From a virus: a DNA stretch of 28,861 nt. A program made the position numbers and the translations under genes. The notes below the pieces were generated by a model that was not told the DNA's origin, ran no database searches, and saw only the letters and a list, made by a program, of their open reading frames with translations. The stretch is from the IMG/VR virus record IMGVR_UViG_3300032220_001321, positions 1-28,861 of that record. The stretch is one strand, 5' to 3'. Below, one piece after another: positions 12,710 through 21,150 of the stretch; positions within the stretch are counted from its first letter, which is position 1, and each line of letters opens with the position of its first letter.

Positions 12710-15700
12710 TCACGTCCTTCCGAAGATCTGGTGCTCGGCGAAGTACTGGATGCCGCTGCGCTCGAACCGCTGACGCGGAATCCGCAGGAGCTGGGTCGAG
12801 AACCTGTAGATGCGGATCTGATAGCTCGTCGTGGGTCGCGTGAAGGATAGCCGCCACTGCACATGCTGGCTGCGAACCTTGCCAGGCGTGTACGCCTGCC
12901 AGCCCGAGTATGTGTCATCCTCGTTCAGCGTTCGGAACTCGATCTTCAACGACACGCGGCCGGGGTCGTCGCCGTTCTCAAGCGTGTTCAGAGGCCCTTC
13001 CCACGTCCACTGGGCCTCAACGTCGTCGAACGAGTAGGTGGCGTCTGCCCATGTCGTCGGCCAGATCTGCTCGGCGACGCAGAAGGCCGAGTTGTAGAAC
13101 CACTCGGCACGCTGATCAGTCTCGACGAGAGGATCGGCGGTCTCGTAGGTCGCGGTCAGGTTCGAGCCGGTGAACTCCAAGTAGCCCTGCGGGAAAAGGG
13201 CCGAGGTCGTGACCTGGCAGTTGGTGAGCGTCGCGTTTGGTGTGACCGCACCGGATCGTCGCCAGCCGATGCCGAAGTCTTCCCAAGAGGCAGAGAAGAA
13301 CGTCCGGTTGGTGAAGTCGACTGGAACCTCGCTGTCGATCGGTGCCGGCGACCAAGTCATCGTTGCGTGCGTCGACCACTTCCCCTTTTCCGACACGGCT
13401 CGGATGAGGTATGGGGCGGCTTCTGGGATGCCGTGCAAGTGCTCAAAGTTATCCACGCTCGTGGCGACCACGCTCGTCCAGTTGACCGTGGGCCCGAACT
13501 TGCCGATGTCCTGCGGCACGGCCCCGACACGCTGCCCAAGCAGCCAACAGCCGCGCCGGATCTCAATCGTGGAGCTCTGCTCAAGCGACCCGGGCGTGAA
13601 ACGGTATGTCGCCTGCTCGCCGTCAAGCGAGCTTGAGAAGGAGGTGTCCCACGTCGGTGCGGTCGGCGGCGCAGAACGGCCGGAGACGCGAATAGAGGCA
13701 CACGACGATCGGTCGGGCGTTCGAGCCTGCCCAGTCACCGAACGTGCAACCACGGACACGCCAATGCTGTTCCCGACTGCCGCCTGCTCGATGTCCAAGA
13801 CACAGGCACGCGCAGCCGATCCAACCGTGGTCCGCATCTCCCAGAGCACGAGTTGGTCCTGCATCGTGTCGGCGACGTAGATGTCAAAGCCACCCAGCGT
13901 GTCGCTGTTGGTTTCGTCGTAAGTCCAAGTGACCAGCAACCGAGGCCGACTCGTGCCGCCAGCCGAGCGGACAATTGTTTCCTGCAAGACCACGTTGTCC
14001 GGCGGCATGGGGATGGATGCCCGACCAGAGCTCGGACTGGTCGCCGTCAGCATTCCGGTCCCAATGTCCGGCGTCTCCCCGGGATCCTCGACGTCGTACA
14101 CAGACTCGACGTATTCCGACCAAGTGATCTCGCGCTGGAACTGCGCGGTCAGGCTGATGCTTTCAATCTGGGCCAGCAGGTCGTCGCCGTCCTTGACCAG
14201 CGTGTACACGTCCTCGAGCTGCGGCATGTAGGTGAAGCCCGTCGACACGTTGATCGGCGTGCCAATGGCATAGGTTCCGGCCGCCGAAGAGACGGTCAAA
14301 GTCTCAGGCACGACGTTGGAGTCGGCAACGCCGGATCGGATCGACAGCTTGTACGTCGTCGCTGCCGCGAGCACGACGGTGCGATCTAGGTAGATCTGCG
14401 TGTTGAGACTCGAAGTCTGCTTGATGCGTCCAGAGATTCCACGATCCACGACGTCGTGCGCGATGCGGATGACGTCCATCGGCTCGAGGTCGAGGAGGTC
14501 GATGCTGCCAACGAACTTGCCCTTGCGCCGAACTTCGTTCTCTTGGTTCAAGAGGAAGAGCGCCTGGCGCATGATCTGCGCCCGACGAACCACGCCCTCT
14601 TGGAAGAAGGACTTGCGGCGCAGGAGGCCGGTATCGGTCGAGGTGCCAATGCTCGGATGCTCGAGGGACACCATCGAGCGGTCGTAGTTCAGCGCCCGAT
14701 CGAGGAAGCCGATTTCGATCTGGTTGAAGCGTGTCTTCGGGTTGAGGTACTCGACCTCGAAGCTACCCTCCAAGACCTGAGAGTTGCCGACGAGCTGGAC
14801 CACCGGCCTCGGCTTGTGGACGGCCACGCGCACGCGCCGGCCGTCGCGGACGACCGAGCCGCGTGCCGACGAAGCGATCTGGGTGATGGTGTCCCACGCG
14901 TTGTTCGGCTCGTCGACGGCACCGTCGAAGCTGAACCGCGCGTGCTTCGGAGTCCAAGTACCAGCCGGCGTCACAGTCGCCGAAAGGTTGGTCGTGCTGG
15001 CCCAAGGTGCTGCGCCGGTATAGGTCAACCAGATCTGAGCCTGCGGCACGGCCGGCGGTGCGGGATTCGTCGTTCTGTAGATGGCTTGAATGGTGAGCGG
15101 AACACCGTTCAAGTCCACGCCGCTCGGCAGGGGCGGGAAGCCTGCGACGACAAGCGTGTCGCCGACATTCAAGGTGTCAGGCACGCTTTCGGCCGGGCAC
15201 AGGATCTTGAGGAGCTCGGCCACGGCGTCGTAGTACATGTCGTACCACGTCGGCAGGCTCCCACTCGTGGTCGCGCTGTAGGTCGGAATGTAGCCGCTCT
15301 GGTTGTAGACCAGTTCGTCGCAGTGGTCTGCCCACTCTTGGAAGGTGCCGATGTCGAGGTCGGTGTTGTCGAACACATTGCCAAGGCCCCAGTCCTTGTT
15401 GAGCAACATGTCCACCACAACCCACGCTGGGTTGTTGGAGTAGCTGATATTGAACGTGGGGAAGCCAGTCGAGGTGCCATCCCACACGGGCACCTTGCGT
15501 CCCTTGATGATGCTCGTGACAGCCGGAAGCGAGCCATTGAGCTCGGCGTTTGCGCGCGAGGTCACTGCCAGCAAAGGCGCGGACGGATAGCTGTACGGTT
15601 GCGTGTCCACGAAGCGCAGCGACGTGTAGCGTTGAGCGTCGAGGAAGCGCGTGCTGGTGGAGTTCTTGAAAGCCCGTAGCACCTCGATGCGGTAACGCGC

Positions 15701-17803
15701 GCGCAAAGGCACCGCCACTGATCCCGTTCCAGACTCGATGACCGCGCCGTTCGTCTGCAAGGTGACAGACACGCCGAGGTTGGCATTGTTTGTCAGCGTG
15801 TTGCTGTTGCCGCTAGTGTCCTGCCCCAGCGTGGTGGTCTGGTAGACGGCCACCGGGAACAGCGACGAGATGACACGCGTGCGGCCGTTGCCGTTGTTGT
15901 AGTTCGTCAGGATGTCGGCCTGCGACATCACGCCCTTGTAGATGGCGACATTCTTCAGGTAGCCGTGACCGCCAGGACCACGCAGCGTGAACGTGCCCGA
16001 CGCACTAGGCAGCGTGCATTGGGTCGTCGTCAGTCGGTCGATGATCTTGACGCCGTTGATGTACAGGCGCACGCGGCTCAGGTTGCCGGACGCGTTCTTT
16101 TCGTAGGTCGCGACGGCATGCTGCCAGCCCCAGAAGAAGTTGCCTGTGGTGTTGTTTGCCGCAGAAATCGAACTGACAGCAGTGCCAGTCGTAGAACTGA
16201 AGTTGTCGAACCTAGTTTCGAATGTGTAGCCGACGCTTGTAACTCCGTAGCTGGGACTAAAGAACGGAACGTCGTCTGATCCCTCCGTGAAGTCAACTCC
16301 ACCAAAAGAAACGTAGGGCACATACCTCGTCACGCTTTGACCAGCTTGCGGCGAGTACGACCGAGTCTTGTTGCCAAGTGCAAAACCTACACCCGCACCG
16401 CCGGTGTATGAAATCCAAGCCTTGTCTTCAGGGAACTCAGCAAGCCTGTTAGCGAAGAAAGGACTGCCGCCTGAGTCTTGAACAACAGGAGTAGTGAAAT
16501 CCCGAGGAAAGAAGAAGCACTCAATCGAAAACGAATCACAAACAGAAGACGCCTGCCAGCTTGGACCTTGAGCAGATACCGTCAAACCACTGCGCCCTAA
16601 CGTCGGAGCAGCGTTCACGCCGGTTCCACCAACGCCCCCCACCGTGAGTTGAAATTGCCCGCCGCCGTTGAACGACATGTGTCCAGTGATCGTTCCAAGA
16701 GCGAACGTGGCAGGGTTGTAGAACGTAAACGGGAAGTCCATCGATGCACCGCCCTGCAACTTCGCAAAGCGACGAATCGGACGCAGATACACATACCCGT
16801 CCGCGTTCTGGCCGCCACTGGTGATCGGCGCTCCTGATCCATCCAGCCGGATGTAGCGAATCACCACGCCAGTTCGCCCCGAGACCGTCACGTTGTCATC
16901 GTTGATGTACCCAACGCCCTCGGGCAGCAAGACTTTCACCACTGCGCCATCTGCATCAATCGTGGCGTTGTAAGCAACCGCCGAGGTATCAAAGGTCGGA
17001 TCGGCGAGCGTCGTACCGTTCAGCAAGAACCACGGCTGCGCATAGTTGATGATCTCTTCCCACGCTGCCGCAGTCGTCGTGGGCGTGCCAAGGTCCGTGT
17101 CAATCGACACAATCGACGACGCCAACTCGAAGCCTTCGATCGGATCCTGCTCGATCGTGCCCATGCGCACGGCGACTTCCACCGCCTGCAACTGGGTCAC
17201 GTCCGTGTCGTTGAGAAAGACCTTGCCCTCCGGCACGGCCGTGCCTCCGAAGGTATTCAACGCAACCGGCGTGTCGACCGTCTGGCCGGCAATCTCCTGC
17301 AACGGACCTTCGCCCAGGGACACCAGCGCCAAGTACGATGAGCCCAGCGCACCGTAGTCCTCGACGAACTCGTTGATGATCTGACCGCCCACGCGCACTT
17401 CGCCGTAGTAGAGCGGGATGGGCTCGCCCTCCACGCGTGTCGGCTCGACACCGTTGAAGCCGTAGGTCGCCGAGGTGTTGTCCTCGCGCCTCTTCGGCGG
17501 CTTTGGCATCAGCGAACGGATGATCACGTTCGCGAAGAACATGATCGCGAGGTACTTCAGGAAGCCGACGAACGTGAACTCGATGCCTCGAGGAGCAAGC
17601 ACGAAGCCCACACGGTCTCCCGCGTGCACCACGGCTTCCCAGTCCAGACGCTTGACGCCAGACACTGGCACCACGTCGGACTTGAAGTCGTGCCAAGCCG
17701 CCGGCAGCAAGTCCACGACGAGCGCCGAGTTCTTGTCGATGTAGATTCGCTCTGCGTGTTTCGAGCCGGCGAAGACGTTCTTGATCAGTAGGACTTCGAT
17801 CAT
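12710..17803 (-). CDS. Tail-tip / host-specificity (gpJ-like) protein with LamG-like insertion
   Basis: This 1697-aa protein is the tail-tip (central fibre) protein that contacts the receptor. The N-terminus has a hydrophobic stretch, YLAIMFFANVIIRSL, followed by PIPLYYGEVRVGGQIINEFV (about 143-162), resembling the I/J junction of lambda-type phages. The middle has gpJ-like blocks such as EVEYLNPKTRFNQIEIGFLD and AQIMRQALFLLNQENEVRRK. A LamG/concanavalin-like domain (about 400-640) is inserted, with HAVATYEKNASGNLSRVRLY and INGVKIIDRL. An FN3-like part (LLVTWTYDETNSDTLGGFDI) precedes the C-terminal half. Its start overlaps the NlpC-like gene (ATGA). DNA encoding the insertion is locally AT-richer (about 16200-16560). 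Confidence 0.9.
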   Translation of the reverse strand: MIEVLLIKNVFAGSKHAERIYIDKNSALVVDLLPAAWHDFKSDVVPVSGVKRLDWEAVVHAGDRVGFVLAPRGIEFTFVGFLKYLAIMFFANVIIRSLMPKPPKRREDNTSATYGFNGVEPTRVEGEPIPLYYGEVRVGGQIINEFVEDYGALGSSYLALVSLGEGPLQEIAGQTVDTPVALNTFGGTAVPEGKVFLNDTDVTQLQAVEVAVRMGTIEQDPIEGFELASSIVSIDTDLGTPTTTAAAWEEIINYAQPWFLLNGTTLADPTFDTSAVAYNATIDADGAVVKVLLPEGVGYINDDNVTVSGRTGVVIRYIRLDGSGAPITSGGQNADGYVYLRPIRRFAKLQGGASMDFPFTFYNPATFALGTITGHMSFNGGGQFQLTVGGVGGTGVNAAPTLGRSGLTVSAQGPSWQASSVCDSFSIECFFFPRDFTTPVVQDSGGSPFFANRLAEFPEDKAWISYTGGAGVGFALGNKTRSYSPQAGQSVTRYVPYVSFGGVDFTEGSDDVPFFSPSYGVTSVGYTFETRFDNFSSTTGTAVSSISAANNTTGNFFWGWQHAVATYEKNASGNLSRVRLYINGVKIIDRLTTTQCTLPSASGTFTLRGPGGHGYLKNVAIYKGVMSQADILTNYNNGNGRTRVISSLFPVAVYQTTTLGQDTSGNSNTLTNNANLGVSVTLQTNGAVIESGTGSVAVPLRARYRIEVLRAFKNSTSTRFLDAQRYTSLRFVDTQPYSYPSAPLLAVTSRANAELNGSLPAVTSIIKGRKVPVWDGTSTGFPTFNISYSNNPAWVVVDMLLNKDWGLGNVFDNTDLDIGTFQEWADHCDELVYNQSGYIPTYSATTSGSLPTWYDMYYDAVAELLKILCPAESVPDTLNVGDTLVVAGFPPLPSGVDLNGVPLTIQAIYRTTNPAPPAVPQAQIWLTYTGAAPWASTTNLSATVTPAGTWTPKHARFSFDGAVDEPNNAWDTITQIASSARGSVVRDGRRVRVAVHKPRPVVQLVGNSQVLEGSFEVEYLNPKTRFNQIEIGFLDRALNYDRSMVSLEHPSIGTSTDTGLLRRKSFFQEGVVRRAQIMRQALFLLNQENEVRRKGKFVGSIDLLDLEPMDVIRIAHDVVDRGISGRIKQTSSLNTQIYLDRTVVLAAATTYKLSIRSGVADSNVVPETLTVSSAAGTYAIGTPINVSTGFTYMPQLEDVYTLVKDGDDLLAQIESISLTAQFQREITWSEYVESVYDVEDPGETPDIGTGMLTATSPSSGRASIPMPPDNVVLQETIVRSAGGTSRPRLLVTWTYDETNSDTLGGFDIYVADTMQDQLVLWEMRTTVGSAARACVLDIEQAAVGNSIGVSVVARSVTGQARTPDRSSCASIRVSGRSAPPTAPTWDTSFSSSLDGEQATYRFTPGSLEQSSTIEIRRGCWLLGQRVGAVPQDIGKFGPTVNWTSVVATSVDNFEHLHGIPEAAPYLIRAVSEKGKWSTHATMTWSPAPIDSEVPVDFTNRTFFSASWEDFGIGWRRSGAVTPNATLTNCQVTTSALFPQGYLEFTGSNLTATYETADPLVETDQRAEWFYNSAFCVAEQIWPTTWADATYSFDDVEAQWTWEGPLNTLENGDDPGRVSLKIEFRTLNEDDTYSGWQAYTPGKVRSQHVQWRLSFTRPTTSYQIRIYRFSTQLLRIPRQRFERSGIQYFAEHQIFGRT

Positions 17804-18276
17804 TTCCTGTACCTGTACACCGCCAACACATCGCGCAGCCTAGAGCCCGGCACGCAGATGATCCCACGCTTCTTGTCGGCAGTCAGAACCACGGTCGGGT
17901 ACGTCGGGCCGCCGTGCACCACGATCGAGACATGGGCCGAAAGTGTGTCCGAGCTCGTCACCTGCACTACGATGTCCCCCGGCAAACTCTTCGACAAAGA
18001 CAAGTAGCCGCTGGTGACCACTTCCCACTTGTCCTTCGCAGCCATTCTCCACGCCGCCAGCGCCGCGAAGTCGGCGGTGTGCGCCATCGGTGTGTACGCG
18101 TGGAGCTCGTCGGCCACGGACTTGCCATGGATGCGCTCGAGCACAATCATTGCCGCGCCCAAGCAGTCCAGACCGTGGCGAATCGTCCGGCCGCCCTGCG
18201 AATACGGCACACCCACCAAGTCGTAGTAGAAAGACCGCTCGACCTTCAGGTCGGCCTTGGTGATGGGCCTGGGCAT
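17800..18276 (-). CDS. NlpC/P60-like tail assembly protein (gpK-like)
   Basis: This 158-aa protein has the NlpC/P60 cysteine-peptidase pattern: GRTIRHGLDCLGAAMIVLER (29-48, catalytic Cys38) and LSAHVSIVVHGG (112-123, His115). These peptidases cleave peptidoglycan peptides; in lambda-type phages the family sits next to the tail tip and is thought to help the tail through the cell wall. The lambda JAB-like N-terminal half is absent. ATG 18276 lies 10 bases after the upstream stop; the longer frame starts inside the L-like gene. Its stop overlaps the J-like ATG. Confidence 0.85.
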   Translation of the reverse strand: MPRPITKADLKVERSFYYDLVGVPYSQGGRTIRHGLDCLGAAMIVLERIHGKSVADELHAYTPMAHTADFAALAAWRMAAKDKWEVVTSGYLSLSKSLPGDIVVQVTSSDTLSAHVSIVVHGGPTYPTVVLTADKKRGIICVPGSRLRDVLAVYRYRK

Positions 18277-18286
18277 GTAGCCCAGT

Positions 18287-18976
18287 CTAGCGTCGGCCTT
18301 GTCGCGGGATTCCCGGCCAACCACCGAAGCGACCCGGGTGCAATCGCACCAAGCCAGCCGTCGCTGCCTCGGTGTCCCCACGCTCTTCGCAGGCCATCAG
18401 GCTCTTGTCACAGGTCGGATGCGCAGCCAGCAGCGTGCCGTTGTTCAAGTCGTAGCCACAGCGGTCGTCGCCGTAGCGGAATCGGCAGTGTCCTCGGATG
18501 TAGCGTTGGCTTGGAAGGACCGACTGCATCAGGTTCAACGCAGAGACATTCCACGTCACACGGTCAAAGCCGGCCTTGCAGGCCACGATCTGCCCATCAA
18601 AGCGCAGCGCCGCCGACGGGTTGTTCAGCTCGAGGAAGTTGACCAGTCGAATAACGATCGGCTGTCCGATCAGACCGTCGTATTGCTCGAGGATCTCGCG
18701 CACGAACAGCGACTCGTTCGAGACCTGAAGCTGGATCTGCGGCAGCTCGCCTTCGACGTTCTGCGAAACCGCGCTTTGCACGACCGGGAAAGGGCTGTAG
18801 GTCAAGGGAACGCCGGCCGAGTTCTGGCCGAAGTTGACCTCGCGGTCGTAGTTGGTGAGACGGTAACGCGTCGGAGGCGTGGTCGGCACCTCGATGTCGT
18901 AGAGCCAGACCCATGGATAAACCATGGTCAGGTCGCGGCTGAGTCGGACGGATTGATTCGTTAGCGGCTGAGTCAT
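18287..18976 (-). CDS. Minor tail protein L-like (Fe-S tail-tip hub)
   Basis: This 229-aa protein has the two-part plan of lambda gpL: a beta-rich N-terminal part (PTRYRLTNYDREVNFGQ, LPQIQLQVSNESLFVREILE) and a C-terminal four-cysteine module, GHCRFRYGDDRCGYDL followed by TCDKSLMACEERGD (cysteines at about 163, 171, 189 and 196), ending with GRFGGWPGIPR. In lambda gpL these cysteines hold an iron-sulfur cluster. The gene lies between M-like and K-like genes exactly as in lambda. The start overlaps the M-like stop (ATGA). Confidence 0.85.
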   Translation of the reverse strand: MTQPLTNQSVRLSRDLTMVYPWVWLYDIEVPTTPPTRYRLTNYDREVNFGQNSAGVPLTYSPFPVVQSAVSQNVEGELPQIQLQVSNESLFVREILEQYDGLIGQPIVIRLVNFLELNNPSAALRFDGQIVACKAGFDRVTWNVSALNLMQSVLPSQRYIRGHCRFRYGDDRCGYDLNNGTLLAAHPTCDKSLMACEERGDTEAATAGLVRLHPGRFGGWPGIPRQGRR

Positions 18977-21150
18977 TCGGCCAACACCTCCTCGAGCTCA
19001 ACGGCCCAACGGAAAACACTCGGCGTCACCTGCTCGACGTCCAAGGAATCCTGCACGAACCGCACGATGACCGCCGACCCAGTGGGCGTGGTCCAGTTGA
19101 AGGGCACCTCCACGCCCTTCCGCAGCCCGTAGAACGTCTTGAGGCCAGATGCCTCGGCCGACGTGGCCGCGTTGTTGCCGATCTTCCAGCGACGCCTCGG
19201 ACGAATTGTTTGCAAGGCGACGTACTTGTGGTCGCTGTCAAAGGAGTGCCGAAGCTGGGGCCGGCGGCTTTCCTCGATGTGACCGAACTCGTAGGCGTAG
19301 TTGAATGTGCCTGTGGCCGCATCGTTTTCGGCCAACACCGCGATCGTCGCCTGATCCTCCTCGGGCGTGTCCGGTGCAGCACCTCCGGCAGCAGCGGTCC
19401 ACGCATCGAAGTAGGAGTTGGCCGTCGTAGAGTGGTTCGAGCTCAGGAACACCACGCCTTCGCCGTTGCCGCCCTCGGAGATGCGTACCGATGTGCGGTC
19501 GGTCACTGTGCCGGCCGCGTCGATCGAGAAAGCGACTTGCGCACTGCCGGCTGCAACCGAATTGCCGGCCGAATCGTAGAAGCCGGCGGCCAAGTTCCAA
19601 GTCTGCTGGGTGCCGTTGATGTACACCTTCATCCCGATGTAGCCGGTCTGAGGTGTGGGAGAAGTCAGCGTGAGTGCTTGGAAGCGCAGCGTGAAGGAAG
19701 TACCGAGGGCCAATCCCGCCACGCCTGTCTTTGTTGCAATGACAACTGGAGCAACGCTACCTCGAAGTCGTGAGATGCTGACGTTGAAGGTTCCAGAACT
19801 TCCGATGTAGTCGACCGTCGCCGTGTAACCACGCGGACGAGTCGTGTACACCGTGTCCGACGTCGTTCCTGCGGACGTGCCGAACAGGATCAAGCCGAAT
19901 GTCCGACTAGTGCTAGATGCGCCAGTCTCCATAACGACGTCGACCGAGCGGTCTTGGAACTTCGGATCCCGTGCAACGATCTGGCTGAAAGCGTAGACCG
20001 TCGAACCGGTCAGCGAAGGACGTGCATAGATTCGGTTGTTGGCCGAGTCGAGACGCATCGAATCCTCGTAGGCCTGCGTGCCGGTCGCGTTGGTGCTTGA
20101 AAAGTCGCCAGTCCACCCATGGCGAAGGGATGTCGCGAAGCTGATGCCAGGAGACAAGGGCACGCCTGGGGTAGAGACGGTCTTTCCTCCATTCCGATCA
20201 AAGCGACGCCAGCCCTCATACAAAACCGGCGCGCCTCCGATCGGCCCCACGCTCCAGTAGTTGCACTGCATCGCCTGGCGTTGGCCGCTAGGCGTTGACA
20301 TCGAAGTGTTGTCGCCAGACATCACGATGCCGGCTCGACCAGTCGCTGTGATCGGCGACGATGAATCGTCGGCCGAGCAGACCAGCTCCTCCACCAACTG
20401 CCCTTGAGCGTCGGGCACCGGATTCACCCGATAGCCGCGGAGCTGCACGGTGCCGCCGACGTCTTGGACCGTGAATCGAAGCACATGGTCGATGTTGGTG
20501 TTCGTGGGGAAGAACGCCGACAGGTTCGGAGCGGTGCTGCCGGGCGTCGTCGAGTTGACGTTCAGTGCCGTAGGCACTCCGGCCACGACCTTGATGATCA
20601 TCAACCGAACGCGACTCGAGCCGACGTACAGAGTGCCGCCGGAGGGTTCGCCAAACAGTCCGAAGTAGTAGCCGGTGACGGTGGTGAAGCGAGTGTTGGA
20701 AGTGCCGCCCGCCGTCAAGGTGCCATTCACTCGCGCAGCCAATCCAAGCGCAAAGCCCTGCGTGCCTGTGTAAACATTCGGCCGCTCGCGGAACCTGAAG
20801 TTCCCTTTCAGCTCTACGTCGGTCGCGTTGTAGTCCCGGAAGATGAAGCCCGAGGCACTGCCATCCGAGACCACGCTTTGATGACTGACCGTGGCGGGGT
20901 TTGTTGAAAAGGCAGCAGCACCCGCGCATCCGTTGTGGATGTCGCATCCATTCGACGCAAGGACTTGAGTAGCTCCCCAAAAGCGAGTGCTGTCGACGTT
21001 GAGTTGCGAATTCCACGGCTCGAAGCGAACGTAGTTGCCGACCAGATATGTCGAGTCAACAGCACCCGACAGCGTGTCGAACGTGTCGCCGTTCGGATAG
21101 ACGCCAAACCCGTCTGGGACACGCGTCATGTTTGTCGCGATCGGCGACAT
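18973..21150 (-). CDS. Tail protein: large beta-rich N-terminus fused to gpM-like C-terminus
   Basis: The C-terminal ~115 of 725 residues resemble the minor tail protein M class: LRHSFDSDHKYVALQTIRPR, then KTFYGLRKGVEVPFNWTTPT and IVRFVQDSLDVEQ, ending AVELEEVL. Upstream are about 600 residues absent from lambda gpM. They contain two beta-sandwich-like stretches with cleft-type motifs: FRDYNATDVELKGNFRFRER and FTVQDVGGTVQLRGYRVN in the first, SVDVVMETGASSTSRTFGLI and TGYIGMKVYINGTQQTW in the second. The position between tape measure and L supports a distal-tail role, with the extra domains probably exposed carbohydrate- or receptor-binding units. The start overlaps the tape measure stop. Confidence 0.75.
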   Translation of the reverse strand: MSPIATNMTRVPDGFGVYPNGDTFDTLSGAVDSTYLVGNYVRFEPWNSQLNVDSTRFWGATQVLASNGCDIHNGCAGAAAFSTNPATVSHQSVVSDGSASGFIFRDYNATDVELKGNFRFRERPNVYTGTQGFALGLAARVNGTLTAGGTSNTRFTTVTGYYFGLFGEPSGGTLYVGSSRVRLMIIKVVAGVPTALNVNSTTPGSTAPNLSAFFPTNTNIDHVLRFTVQDVGGTVQLRGYRVNPVPDAQGQLVEELVCSADDSSSPITATGRAGIVMSGDNTSMSTPSGQRQAMQCNYWSVGPIGGAPVLYEGWRRFDRNGGKTVSTPGVPLSPGISFATSLRHGWTGDFSSTNATGTQAYEDSMRLDSANNRIYARPSLTGSTVYAFSQIVARDPKFQDRSVDVVMETGASSTSRTFGLILFGTSAGTTSDTVYTTRPRGYTATVDYIGSSGTFNVSISRLRGSVAPVVIATKTGVAGLALGTSFTLRFQALTLTSPTPQTGYIGMKVYINGTQQTWNLAAGFYDSAGNSVAAGSAQVAFSIDAAGTVTDRTSVRISEGGNGEGVVFLSSNHSTTANSYFDAWTAAAGGAAPDTPEEDQATIAVLAENDAATGTFNYAYEFGHIEESRRPQLRHSFDSDHKYVALQTIRPRRRWKIGNNAATSAEASGLKTFYGLRKGVEVPFNWTTPTGSAVIVRFVQDSLDVEQVTPSVFRWAVELEEVLAE

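Noticed and set aside
14456-15679. Long plus-strand open frame (407 codons) inside the tail-tip gene
   Set aside because: Antisense to gpJ-like coding sequence, low-complexity Arg/Asp/Val-rich, no motif or ribosome site.
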